DNA from: Allium sativum
Taxonomy: Eukaryota; Streptophyta; Magnoliopsida; Asparagales; Amaryllidaceae
Assembly: GCA_030737875.1 (NCBI GenBank)
Contig: CM060909.1
Location: 29,285,659 to 29,349,658, forward strand
Length of the DNA stretch: 64,000 bases
Direction: 5' to 3'
Shown piece by piece: positions 49,018-60,778 of this stretch. Every line of letters starts with the position of its first letter. Within the stretch, counting starts at the first letter, position 1. The notes under the pieces are model-generated. The model worked only from the letters and a program-made list of their open reading frames with translations. It searched no databases and was not told where the DNA came from. The position numbers and the translations under genes were made by a program.

Positions 49018-50391
49018 TACTAGACCACTAGGGTCACAAGAAATATCATGGGTCTTTCCACAACGAGTCAATAATCTAACTACCCTTCTTTCACAATCTA
49101 GGATGGCCCCATATCTAGTTAGCCAATCCATACATAGAATCAAGCTGTAGCCCATGAAGCCAAGAACAAAGGCGTTGCATTCAAACCCAACGCCCAAGAT
49201 AAACACTCTCAAATCCCAACAGATCATATAAGATGAGCCGAACCATCAATAGGATTTGAGACTACAAAGGGATCTGTAACTAGACTAGTATCTAGGTGCA
49301 GTGTTTCAACTAATGATGTAGAAATAAACAAATGTGATGCACCAGAATCGAATAAAGTACGGACAGGTTGATCAAACAGAAAAACTAAACTTTCAACGGA
49401 AATTGCTCTACCTCGTTCTTGCAGCGGTGGGACCACGAGAGCCTGAACTTGCCCCCTTGCCTGCCCTGGTGCCATGAGAGCCTGCACCTGTCCTCCCGAG
49501 GTAGACCCTGCCCTCTGCCCTTTCCTTGGGCAGTCCTTAATCAGATGTCCCGGTTCGCTACGGTGGAAACAACCAGTCTTCTTTTTCTTCCTACAATATT
49601 TTCTTAGATGGCCTAGTGTCCCACTGTTAAAGCATCTCTTCTTCCCCTTACCATTGTTGCCTTTTCCACCTTTCTTGTTCTGTTGTTGTTGTTGCGGTTT
49701 CTTTTGATCCCCTTTCTTCTCGGGTGCCTTATTAGCATTGGCGCCCTTCTCCTCTTTATGCATAAGCGCCATGTCAACTAGTCTCTCAAAGGTAGCCCCC
49801 ATGGGGATGTGGGTCATAGCTAACCCATGAAGTGGCTCATCCAAACCCTTAACAAATCCCAGGGCCTTCTTTTCTGGTGTATTCACCAATTTCAAGCCAA
49901 ATCTCTCCAACTGATTGAATTTGTTGACGTATTCTTTTCCTGATAGATTCCCCTGCTTCAATGCTAGAAACCTTTCCATGTATAGATTCTCTTCAGCCCG
50001 TGAGAGAAACTTCGCCTCAAACCTCCGCTTGAAATCTGGCCATGTGTCAACTGGACGCTCTCCGTTAGTGACCTCCCACCAAAACGAGGCCTCATTCTTC
50101 ATTAACCAGGCAGCTAACTGGACCTTTCTTCCATCTTCCACTTCAAAGATCCCAAACAATTTTTCCACCTCCTTTAGCCAGTTTCGAGCTTCAACAAATG
50201 TCTCCATCCCGTGAAAAGGTTTTCCACACGTTGCCCGAAATTCCTTACATATCTTTGCAAAAGTATCGACACGAAGAGGAGGGGGGAGGAGGAGCATTTG
50301 CTGGACCTGCGGTGGTGTCCCTAGTCTCCAAATACCACCTAAACCATCCTGGTATCGTTATCCCCTCGGGTATCTCGGGAATTCCAGACAT
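49018..50391 (-). pseudogene. A3 gag-protease, disrupted
   Basis: Start Met at 50391. Frame changes occur near 50285 (in the Pro-rich tract) and near 49228 (before MICWDLR). The first zinc knuckle reads CFNSGTLGHLRKYC, so a Cys is lost, and the second reads CFHRSEPGHLIKDC, so another Cys is lost. The protease keeps FDSGAS but LGMDW has become LCMDW. Confidence 0.92.
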
Positions 50392-50584
50392 GCTCAAACG
50401 AAAAAGGAAAGATTCAATACAAAAGAACCGAAGGAAAGATATATGGCTCTTGGGGTTATGCTTTCTAAAATAAGCTTTTCTCTTGAAAATACTTTCCTTA
50501 AAACGTACTTTTGAAGGTACTTCTTTATTAAAGTGCTTTTGAAAAACAGTTTTTCAAAATTCATATCTTTTCTGGTAACCTTCA
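50392..50584 (-). other. A3 leader between PBS and gag
   Basis: Untranslated leader matching A2. Confidence 0.6.
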
Positions 50585-50596
50585 GCTCTGATACCA
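50585..50596 (-). promoter_or_regulatory. Primer-binding site of A3 (tRNA-iMet)
   Basis: TGGTATCAGAGC on the minus strand, two bases inside the 5' LTR. Confidence 0.9.
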
Positions 50597-50598
50597 CG

Positions 50599-53500
50599 TG
50601 TAACACCCCACGTCCAATAATATCACTCACAAAGGGAATGCATTAACTTCCATGGAGCATTTTAAGTGTGTATAGAACATAAACTTAACAACAAGATAGA
50701 TATAAATAGTACTTAAAACTTTAAGACTTTATTCATTGCAGCGGTAAACACATAAGTTTGATTACATCATCAAAAACCAAAGTCAAAGTACATAATATCC
50801 ATCTTGACTAAATCACAGTACATAAATTGAAAGACATAACCCCAGTTCAAAATAGCCATAAATAAGAGAGGCTGAACTTTACTTCAGCGATCCAAGCAAC
50901 TTCTAAAATCATAGATATAGCTGTCCAAAATCAAGCTCCACTGGTGCTAGTTCCAACCTGAGCACTTGAGGGGGAAGGAAGAAAAGAGGAGGAAACAAAG
51001 GGGGTCAGACATAAAGTCTGGAGAGTGCGATAACTTTAACAATATAATTACCAAAATAACTAGGCTAATGCATAAGTTGGAAAATAAGGAAATGACTGTG
51101 AACAATTGGGTATGACAGAGTAAACAAGGAAACAAGATGAACAAAGATAACGTTAAAGCGCACCTAAACCACTATAAGATAATTACTATACTGCACCACC
51201 ACTAGTCACCCTAAGGTTGATCCGCCTATAAAACTTAATAATGATAATGGTAGTTTCGTGCACCCCTAGTTGCCTTCATAGGTGCCGCCTGCCCCTATCT
51301 CCACTAGGTGTACTCACTACAGCCAAGCGATCGGCTCCCTAACTCGTAGATACCCGTGCTGGCCCCAAAGTGGCAACCCGATACCACAAATAATGCACGG
51401 CTTATACCTACACGATGCAACAACACCTTACCTACCAGCTCGGGCCCACACACGCATATGAAACTGTTGGATTTGCGTTCCCACCGCTAACCCGTTTTGG
51501 CCTCTTACAGTCAAGCCCAGTATGCATGTCCCGTCCTCGACTTGGGTCGAGTCCACAAAGATACGTATGGGTTACTGGTTGAAACGGGCCCCCATTACTT
51601 GACATAAGCTATCCACCAATGCTTGGTCCCCTCTAGTACATCCAACTTAACCCTCTTCTTATTCATGTTCACTTACATGTTTCAATTTTGGTTAAGTGTT
51701 TCTAATCGTATTTCCAATGCCACCCAAGGTAGCCACTTAACCCCCCTCATGTCCCACTACATGTTTATCTGGTTAAGTGTTTCTTAATTCATTAAGACCG
51801 CAACCATATAAAGACCTCCCACATTAGACTGGCATTTGTGGCAGCTGTATTTGTCGGGCGGGTCCGGCCAGTCTTACATCACAAAAGAGCCTAACCTCGT
51901 GTCTTTACAACTGTCACGTATTTAATTTATGCCTAAGACCTCCCACATTAGACTGGTATTTGTGGCAGCAGGATTTGCCGGGCGGGTCCGGGCAGTCTTA
52001 CACCACAAGTGATCCTAACCTCGTGTCTTAGACGATTAATTACACCTAATTAATCATTCCCCAATTTGAATTAATTTCCCTATTTAAATTATCAATCAAT
52101 TCCAAATTTAACTATGGTCATAATTGACTCAATTGTGTCCATCTATTTTTGGTATGTAAAATCATACCAATTTCATCACAAATTTATTTTATGCCATTTA
52201 AGGCATTTATGCCAATTCTCAATACTAAATCTTTTAATATTATCCCATGACCCCACGTTGTACATTCATTCGTTTAACGCAAAATATACGTTAGACTCGA
52301 ATAGTCTAACTCATGGAATAAAGAGAAAACATCACAACATACATACAGATAAAACTAGATCTAAACATAAGGGGTGAACTTGCATGTGTGAATGAGGTTC
52401 TACATCTAAAACTTGCATAGGACAAAGTCAAAAACTTGCATAAAACTACATATGTCATAGATCCAAATCTAAAGGTGTGAACTTGTTTAGGCAATAGTCA
52501 TAAACTTGCATAAATCATGTATGTCATAGATCTACATCTAAAGGTGTAAACTTGCATAGGCAATAACCACAAAATTACATAACATGATTCATACTCCAAA
52601 TACATATATTTACATAAACTTGCATATGTGATTTATGCAACATAACGAAGGTGTAAACTTACATCTAAACATATAAACTAGCATGTAAAATTTAGCATAT
52701 AACTCACACGTGTCATAGCCTAACTTTAGATCTAAAATAGATGTCATGAAACATGTAAGGTTATGCATAAAATTTTCACTAACTTGTATATGATCTATGT
52801 CTCAATTAACATCCTAACTTGCATACATACATGTGATTCATCATATGAATTAGTTCCAACAACATAACCAAACTAGCATATGAAACATCATAATTAATTG
52901 ATTATACATAATCATAGAATTACAACATGGATGATAACATCACAACTTTACAACATAGATGATAACATCATAGAATTTACAACATAAATGATAACATCAC
53001 AATTTTACAACATAGATGATAACATGCGGTCAATAATTCACAACATAACCATATAATCCGCATCATAGCTTAATCCAATTAAATCGTTAATTATTTTATT
53101 AAAGAAATCGAACTCACAAGAAGAAGGTCTTGCGTTCTGAAATCTGAGTTCTGAAATTGATTAAGCTCACCTTTGTAGTAGATTCGTTGTTGTTTTAGAT
53201 TAATGTTGAATAGAACTGAATTGATTAGCTGTTCTTCTTCTATAATTGGTGGCGGCTACTCTAGGTTACAAGTTGACAGCATGAGGGCCATAGTTTCATT
53301 TTTTATTTTGATTTAGGTTTTGAGTCTACCCATGTTTATATAGAATTTTAATTTAATTATAGCCGTCGGATGATCTTAGGGTTAATCAAAACCATTCAGT
53401 CGGGATAGGGTGACACCTCAGCCCTAATGACTCAGCAAGGAGTCAGAAAGGACTCAGCAATGAGTCACACCACGGACAAGACTGAACCGGAAAGTAGTGC

Positions 53501-53790
53501 AGGCCTGCTGCTCGGCCTGGGCGCACTTGGCAGGTGCGCCAGTGCAAATTTGTACTGGTGCACTTCCCATGTGCGCCAGTGCAATATTTTGTTTTTCTTG
53601 TTTTGCCGCCTAACTTCGTTCGTCCATATCTCCTTCATCCGATATCCGTTTCCCGTAAACTCGGACTCTATCTCAACTAGAATTCCGAGACGAAAACAAT
53701 GGAGCAACCCATTTCCCTAAATTCTCACATCTGAGATTAATTATTCTTTAATTTATTTAATTCGATTATTCATAAACCCGGGGTGTTACA
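50599..53790 (-). repeat. A3 5' LTR (right)
   Basis: 3,192 bp with no insertion. It holds the GC-rich tandem pair (51814-52035), ACAACATAGATGATAACATC words (about 52920-53030), TATATAAA on the minus strand (53335-53342), donor-like TTCTT/GTGAGTTCG (G at 53117), branch-like CTGAC (51008-51004) and acceptor GTGCTCAG/G (CAG at 50960-50958). It ends GGGGTGTTACA. Confidence 0.93.
53335..53342 (-). promoter_or_regulatory. TATA box of A3 5' LTR
   Basis: CTATATAAA context on the minus strand, at the position matching the A1 TATA box. Confidence 0.6.
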
Positions 53791-54678
53791 ATTTCTATGA
53801 CTATGATGATGAATTGGGCCCTTTTGATATGGGAGTGTGATCCGAGGTGGGCGGTAGTGGCTGCTATGCGTTACCACTGGTCCGGGAGTGCAATTGGTAG
53901 AATCCTACCCTGGGCATTGCCTCGAGTGCCTTGTAATATTTATCCTTATCGAGCCCTATACGACTTCGATTTGTATCGTACCTATGGAATGCCCTCTAAT
54001 GCCATCGGTTACGGTGGGTTTACGGTACTGTATAGACTATGGTACTATAAATAGTGTAAGGGTAAAAATGTAATCCCGCCTACAATATTTTCATTATGTT
54101 TACTTTACCGAATAGACATTACAATAATAGCGTATTGTACTACCTATGTATTAGTTTAACGAATCCTTGAGAGATGGAAAAATCGTGTAACATCTCTTGA
54201 GTTACTGTGCCCATGACACTCAGGTTATTTCGTATTTTAATTTGACTAATATGAGAATGATTTAGTGTTGATCTGAGTGTTTGTTGTGTTTTCTTTTATG
54301 CAATATGCCCGGGTCAGCAGAAGTTGCATTTAGCTAAGATTTCAATAGCTTGGAGGATGAAGACGAGGATTTGGTATACATATATCAAATATATGTATTC
54401 CCGCTGCATTTATTTCCGCTGCTTATTATGTACATCTGTATGTATATGTAACTCTGATAATCATTAAATGTTATAATCAGTGTATACATTTCAACTATTT
54501 TTAAACTGCTATTTGTTTACTATATGTTGTCCTTCCGCTGTGAGATTTTGTGATTGGTTTTTCTCTTCTTTCTTCCTTTCTTCTTCTTTTCCCAATAACT
54601 ACCTGTACTTGTGGTTTGTACGGGTCGACATGTATGGATTATTGTCGATTTGAACAGTCAAAAATCCAGGTCGTTACA
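53791..54678 (+). repeat. E1: 3' end of another LTR, cut by A3
   Basis: Ends AGGTCGTTACA at 54678. It contains TTCCGCTG words, as do the last parts of the B1 and C1 LTRs in transcript orientation, so I read it as the R/U5 end of a plus-strand LTR. The remainder would be left of A3, outside the window. A short open frame at 53797 has no recognisable domain. The flank after it is ACTAA, which should also precede its missing left end. Confidence 0.6.
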
Positions 54679-55148
54679 ACTAATCATATCAAAGTTTTAT
54701 TTCATTTAAACCTCTCGTTTAAATCTTTCTTTAAAAACCATTGCAAAAGATTTTATAATATATTTTCACAGACTTAAACCAAATTAAGGTTTATTAGCCT
54801 AGCAGAGATTACCGAGCCATACCGAAGTTATCATTCATTTTATTGTACCAACCCCAACTTATTCAACCCATGGAGAAAAACTGGTAGTACTCCATATCTA
54901 ACACCCATCATGTTATCGACAAACTAAATTACCATTCAACGCTCCAATTCTAATTATAGATTTAACTATCGCATGGAGTAAAACTGGTGGTACTCTATTC
55001 TTGAACACTTCTCGAATTCAGTAAATTTAATTACTCCATTCACTTTCAATCTAATTAAAGATTCATTAAAACTTTAATTTAGTTTTAATCTCAAAAATAA
55101 TTACTTAATGAATATTCAACTTTTGGAAATTAATCATATCTTTAACTA

Positions 55149-55193
55149 GGTTAAAGAACAAATGTCGTTTAAAACATCGCTCATGATAAACCC
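55149..55193 (-). repeat. D-family hairpin module in D2, copy 1
   Basis: On the minus strand GGGTT/AACC is the outer stem and ATGT/ACAT the inner stem, where D1 copies have GTGT/ACAC. The change is on both arms and keeps pairing. Confidence 0.65.
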
Positions 55194-55447
55194 AACATCA
55201 ACTTCCATTAATATAGAATCTCCACAGAAATCTGAACAATTTATAATCGATATAAATTTACGTATCATACTAATACTATAAGTGGAATAGCGGCAAAGTC
55301 TTTTAACTTCCATAAATAGTAAAGGCCATCCTTTACAGAAGCTCATTTTGACTATTATAAAATTGAATTCCATTTGATTCCAATTTAATTAATTAAATTG
55401 GAAAACTTCTCTAAACCTTAATTAAAAGATTCATTCCATTCACAAAA

Positions 55448-55491
55448 GGGTTCAAGAATAGCATTACTGAAGATACCGTTCACAACAAACC
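55448..55491 (-). repeat. D-family hairpin module in D2, copy 2
   Basis: Inner arms are GTAT and ATGC on the minus strand, pairing with one G:U wobble as RNA. It matches D1 copy c. Confidence 0.55.
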
Positions 55492-56617
55492 TCAAACTCC
55501 AATTTGATATCAAATATAAGGCTTTGAATAGAAATCATTTTTACTTATATTCAACATCAAATTCTGAGACCAACAGGTATTCTATTAGGAATAATGATAT
55601 CTATATCTTCCAAAGTCCTCAACAATATCCGTATAATCAAGGAATCCAATATCGAAATATCCGAAGATTATTTCCGTTCAATTTTTTTTTCAAATCATTC
55701 ATTATGATTTATCATTATTTATTCATGTTTTTCATAATTTTATTAGGCCGCTTGCAGCCGGTTTTCAATATCGGCCACCAAACTGCATCCATAGCGACCT
55801 TTTCCAAATTTGATTTTGTCATATTTAAAAATCCAACCATTAGAATTTAAATCTCTTAAATTCGTTCGAAAGGTCTTTTCGATATGAACCCAACGGTTCC
55901 GGTTTCAGGAGAATACGTCTATTAGATGTTAGGGTAGAACTTCGCGAACTGCCGTTGTGCAACATGTCATATTCAAACCCGAATTCAATTTATAAATATA
56001 AAAATAAATCGATGTACTTCCAAACCAATTTTATAAATTATATAAGATATATATTTACATTTGAAAACTCGTGTCAATCGTTTACCTTCAAAATCTTATT
56101 TACGTGTCCATCCAAAATCGAACTTCGAAATTAAACTTCGATTTTATTTTTCATTGAATATTATATTATAAAAATATTCATATTTATTCCGGATTGAAAT
56201 AAAATTCATTCAAACATCATATTATTTCACCATCATGAATTTTGTATATCCAATAGTTGTTGTAAACACCTATCAAACATCCAAATAACATCCAGTGTGC
56301 ACCTATACTCATATAAGCTTCAACCAAATAATCGGTGCTTGTTTTAATATGTCAATCATCCATACAAACTACATACAAGGGAGATTTGAAGTCAAATATC
56401 ATCCCAAGACACGTGTGGGGTATTCAACCAACAAATAATCAATCTAAACCAATATTAATTAATGAATTTAATCATAACTACTTCAATTCAAATTATTTTT
56501 CAATCTAATCTATTTTACTTAAACAAGCAATGATAAATTCATTGTTTGGACTATAAACGGGTATTTAATCCAATTTCAACTACCACAAGTATTTTAACAT
56601 CATATGAGCATGTTAAT

Positions 56618-59121
56618 TGTAACGATCCGCATTCTACGTATCGGAGGATCGTAAAATACTTATTTCATTTACATACGAAGTCGTATGCCCATGTAACTTT
56701 AGGGAACGACTATTGGAGTCATTTTTCATGTTCACGATTTTTGTCGATTTTAAATGATTGTTTTGTCCCTGGCGAATCTTGTTTCTGCCATAACTTTTGA
56801 TTGGTAAGGAGTTTCGATCTGAAACCACTTCCATTGGATTTAGATGATGGTTTACCTTTCCATATACTGGTCACATTAGCCAAACGGACTTACCGTTTGG
56901 GAGATATGGCTGAAATAAGGTTTGAAAGGTGAAAAACAACTTAACCGGGCCAAATAATGTGATTAGCAGCTAGGCCCATTGGGGGATTTCAGGATTAGGG
57001 TTATGGGGAGGCTAGAATCAGTTAGAAGACGATCTCATTTCATTTTGTCATCCGTCTAAACATTTCTCTAACCCTAGCCATAGCCTCCACCTTCTAAATT
57101 CATCCCAAAACGCTTTTTGATCATATATTAGCTTAATCTACATCAAATCAAGGAAAATCAACACCAAATCAGAGTTGGAGCTGTTGTGTTGCATAGGAAT
57201 TCAACCCAAAACAGTAGAGTATCAGATCTAAAGTTTTATTTGTGGGTAAGGTGAGAGATTAGAATTGTTTTTCACTAATTACGGCTAATTAGGGGTGATC
57301 AGTGTTAATTAGCGAAATTATGCATGCTAAAATTCTGGAAAAATATGTAAGAATTCTTAAATATTATTTTATAACACTGAAAGAAATTTGAGCTAATTTG
57401 TATGTTTTGATAATCCTATCATTAGTTATGGTCAAACACAATTAAAGGGAAAACCATGGGTTTTTGGTATATTTGATCCATATTGACTTGATTATTCATC
57501 GTTTTGGTGTTTATGGTTGATTATACATGTTTCTATGATTGTTTGGTATGATTTGTGATTGCATAGAACATTTAAAATGGTCGAAAACGCCATCGTGTGG
57601 TGTAAACATTTGCTGGAAATAAGTGCAGGAAACCGGATCGGATCGGTGGAGAAGGACAGGATCGGGTCGTATAACCCACCCACGAACCACATCATATACC
57701 CAAGTCGATGCCAGGACCCTGAACCCACTCATGAAGCACCTCTGAACCGAACCATTGTGAACCACCTCCCATGAGCCGCCTCCCCATGAGCTGGCCACGC
57801 ACACCTGAACCGAAGCCATCACGAACTGGTTACCACGAACCGATGAGGGAGTACTCAAGCTGCTTGCAACATGAATGTAGACCAAGAACCGATGCCTGGA
57901 GGAGTCATGAACCGGTGGAAGGATGCAACCCGATCCGAACCAGGATGGTGAGCATGAATCGAACGCCAGAGGGAGGACATCACGAGCCGAGCGGAGCTAT
58001 TTTCCAAACTGATCCGGAGAAGACTAGAACCCGAGATGCAAATGTAGTCCAAATGAGAAGTTGTAACTTAGGATACAAAGGGGAACCAATGAGTTAACTT
58101 CATGGGTTGGACTTTGCTGTGGGACATGTGCAAAAGGGTTATCGATGTATATAGCTTTGACCCACCACTGAGAGACGGATTAGCGGTTATGGATCAGTGA
58201 AGTGGAGTTGTCATGGCTCCATAGGGCAAAGTAATCGTAACAAGGCTATGAGCCAGTGCAGTGGAGTTGTCATGACTCCATGGCGCAGAGTGGACATAGC
58301 AGAGTACTATTGGTTACTGATCAGTGCAGTGGAGTCGTCATGACTCCATGGGCCAGAGTGATCGTAACAAAGAATTGGGTGATCAAAGTGGTGGATATCG
58401 TATACTTTACGCACTAAGTGAGAGATGTGAGGATGATTGCTATGTTTGATGTTTGCTACCACCATGATATGCACACCCCTCCCCATTATTTTTGCACCAT
58501 GTTAGTGTCACCTAATAGTACTGTATATCCTGTCGTGCTGACTCTTTGGTTGCAGGTCCAGGTTCAGGTTCAGGTAGGGTTATGTATACTTGTTATTGTT
58601 CTGTTTTTGCTGCTTATCGCTCATACCATTCGTTTGTCTGACCCAGAGTTTTATATCTCTTCTTATTACTCTAGGTGCTCCTAAACGAGCAGACTAGAGA
58701 GAGGTTAGCTGGTTATGCACGAGTAGCTGTCTGGAGACGATAAGGAGGCTTACATGTATTACTCCCATATATTCTCCCTGTGTTGCTGCTGGTCACTACT
58801 TTGGGAATTAGTAGTGTACCTTCCTATTTTTGCTTTAGAGATAGTTTTAAAAGTTGTAATAAAGATGTTCTGGATCATAAGCTGTATTTTGAACTTTCCG
58901 CTGCTATGATGGTTTATTTTTCAGCATATGCACTGTCTTTCCTGTTTTATATCAAGTTATGTTATTATTATATTTTGTTCCATGCGCTGTGAGATATACA
59001 ATAGGTTCTTTGATGATTCATCATCTTCTTTCCTTTCTTTTGATGACCGTCCCGTGCTGGTTGGGAATCGGCACAGCGCGTTTCGTTGGAAATGCCAGCT
59101 GGTGCGGGGCAGGCCGTCACA
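56618..59121 (+). repeat. C1 5' LTR
   Basis: 2,504 bp from TGTAACGATCCGC to GGCCGTCACA. Donor-like GTGG/GTAAGGTGAG lies at 57246, and acceptor TTATTACTCTAG/G at 58672-58674 with CTGAC 33 nt upstream (58638-58642) and a pyrimidine-rich stretch between. A GC-rich GAACC-repeating region (about 57640-58000) gives open frames with no domain. Late in the LTR come TTCCGCTG and an AT-rich end. Confidence 0.9.
58185..58375 (+). repeat. Triplicated block with inverted repeat in C1 LTR
   Basis: Three imperfect copies of about 60-70 bp, each with AGTGGAGTTGTCATGACTCC or a variant. The arms GGAGT and ACTCC are complementary around the middle of that word. Confidence 0.75.
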
Positions 59122-59123
59122 CT

Positions 59124-59135
59124 TGGTATCAGAGC
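59124..59135 (+). promoter_or_regulatory. Primer-binding site of C1 (tRNA-iMet)
   Basis: TGGTATCAGAGC, two bases after the LTR end. Confidence 0.93.
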
Positions 59136-59480
59136 CCTAGGTTTCGTAGTTAATCTAGGGAAAGACATCAGGGAGAGATAGTATACGTATATGAGAGCGC
59201 ATATTTATGATATTTTAGGTTTTCAAAAGCTATATATATATATATATTATTAGTGTATCTAAGGATGAAGTCGCATTACACTGGCATCACTATGGAGATG
59301 GTTAATCGTTTCCTCTTTACATATTGGACGATGAGCCGATATACGAGGGGTACGAGCTCAGGGGCCAATGATAGGAATGCTTCTGACATGAGGACGATGT
59401 TCATGAGGAAGATGCTCAGGGATGTTCAGTGAGCAGTTCCTAATGCTGCTAATGGTTGTGGTGCAGCGGTGTAGGCTCCT
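59136..59480 (+). other. C1 leader
   Basis: Untranslated leader with a short (AT)n run (about 59231-59249). The gag start codon is not clear. Confidence 0.5.
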
Positions 59481-60700
59481 AGAGCCGATTTCGCCAAGCT
59501 CTGCAAGGATTATACTAGCCTTGGTGGAAAGTCGTTCCATGGAACGGAATCGGTTACGGATGTTAAGATTGGCTCGATAGTTGTGAGCGCATCTTTGAGG
59601 ATTTAGGGATCGATGATGCAATGAAGAGAAAGCTAGCATCGCTTCAACTGTAAGGACAAGCCATGAATTGGTGGAATGCTATTAAAGCAGCTACTCATGA
59701 GGATCAAGTTACTTGGAATCAGTTTAAGACCCGATTCAGTGGCAAGTTTATCCCAGTTGCCCAGAAGCCAGAGTTGTTTAGGAAGTTCTTGGAGCTTAAA
59801 CAGAATGGTAGGGCAGTCTCGGAATATATTGTTGAGTTCGATACTTCATCGAAGTATGAATTATCTCTTACTGACACTGCCGAGAAGAAGAACGAGAAGT
59901 TCATAACTAGCTTAGATGGGTACTTGGGGGAAAGGCTTATAAAACACATCGATGAGACGTTTGAATCCATTGTGGGAAAGGCAATGAGATCAGAGAGTCT
60001 TTACCAAAGCCGAAGACCGAGGTTGTTGTTACATCTGCAGGGGAGCTAAAGCCGCAGGCAAGCGGTGGAGGCAAGAATAATTCCCAGAATAAGAGGAAGC
60101 AGAAGCAAGCTAACGATGGTCAGAAAAAGAATAAGAAAGATGTTGAGTGGTTTAGCTGTGTCAAGAAGGGCCACTATGCCAAAGAATGTCGGGCAAAGCC
60201 AGCGGACAGGAAGTGCTTCAATTGTGGCCAAGTGGGAGATCATAAGGATAAATGTCCACAACCTCCTAAAGAGAAGCAGATTGTGAAAGCATATGCTATT
60301 AATGTTATTCCTTCTTCATCGAATGCTCTACCTACGGCGGGGAAAGGAAAGAATGTCATCATTCAAGGTATGCTTTCTATTTATGGTGTTCTTGTTCGAG
60401 TATTGTTTGATACTGGGGCTTCCTATTCCTTCATATCTAGTGATCTGGTAGATAGGTTAGGGTTGGAACCCGAGATAGTCGATAGACCTTTAGTGGTGAT
60501 GAACCCCATTGGTGGTTCGACTAGCCTTAGTATGATTTGTCGAAATTTGGTTTTATCGAGTCATGGATGTATGTTTGCTTGTGATTGCTTTGTTTTGGGA
60601 TTTACTAGGTTTGGCATTATTTTGGGAGTCGATCGGCTCTAAAAGTATGGGGTGGTGGTAGAATGTGAGAAATTTTCGGTGACTATTAGGGAGGATGATG
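59481..60700 (+). pseudogene. C1 gag-protease, disrupted
   Basis: Gag-like sequence is readable from DFAKLCKDY (59487) through NWWNAIKAA (about 59670) to about 60040, with a stop at about 59651. The second zinc knuckle region reads CFNCGQVGDHKDKC, with Asp where His follows Gly elsewhere only one place off. The first knuckle has lost a Cys (WFSCVKKGHYAKEC). Protease has FDTGASYSFIS (from about 60410) and ends LGVDRL then stop at 60640-60642, where LGMDWL is usual. Confidence 0.85.
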
Positions 60701-60778
60701 GGCGGAGGGTAGTATTTGGTGGCCTACCTAGTGATGAGATGATGACTAGTTTTCTAAATTCCCTCGACATTCCGCAAG

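Larger units (their letters stand above)
1..53790 (-). mobile_element. A3: Ty3/gypsy chromovirus, left end outside window, carrying D1, A1, A2 and B1
   Basis: The element reads on the minus strand. Its right (5') LTR is 50599-53790, the PBS lies at 50585-50596, gag and pol remnants lie between, and the left (3') LTR ends at 19782. Aligning base 1 with the right LTR places it at about 51616, so roughly 1.0 kb of the left LTR lies outside the window. The right flank begins ATTTC, so the same five bases are predicted immediately before the missing left end. D1 sits in the left LTR and A2 sits in the RT gene. Without the inserts the element would be about 11-12 kb. All reading frames are broken, so it is not autonomous. 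Confidence 0.9.
54679..56617 (-). repeat. D2: partial copy of the D1 LTR family
   Basis: In reverse it matches D1 in order: from the part near 15840-16200 of D1 (about 54680-55100 here), through the hairpin modules, through the GGAACCGTT block (about 55888), to the CCCACACGTG block matching D1 near 2700-2760 (about 56380-56430). C1 interrupts it at 56618, and E1 seems to have inserted at 54679. No coding sequence is supported. Confidence 0.75.

Noticed and set aside
57771..58097. 108-codon frame in the C1 LTR
   Set aside because: Falls in a GAACC-rich repetitive stretch; no domain, and the opposite strand is also open.
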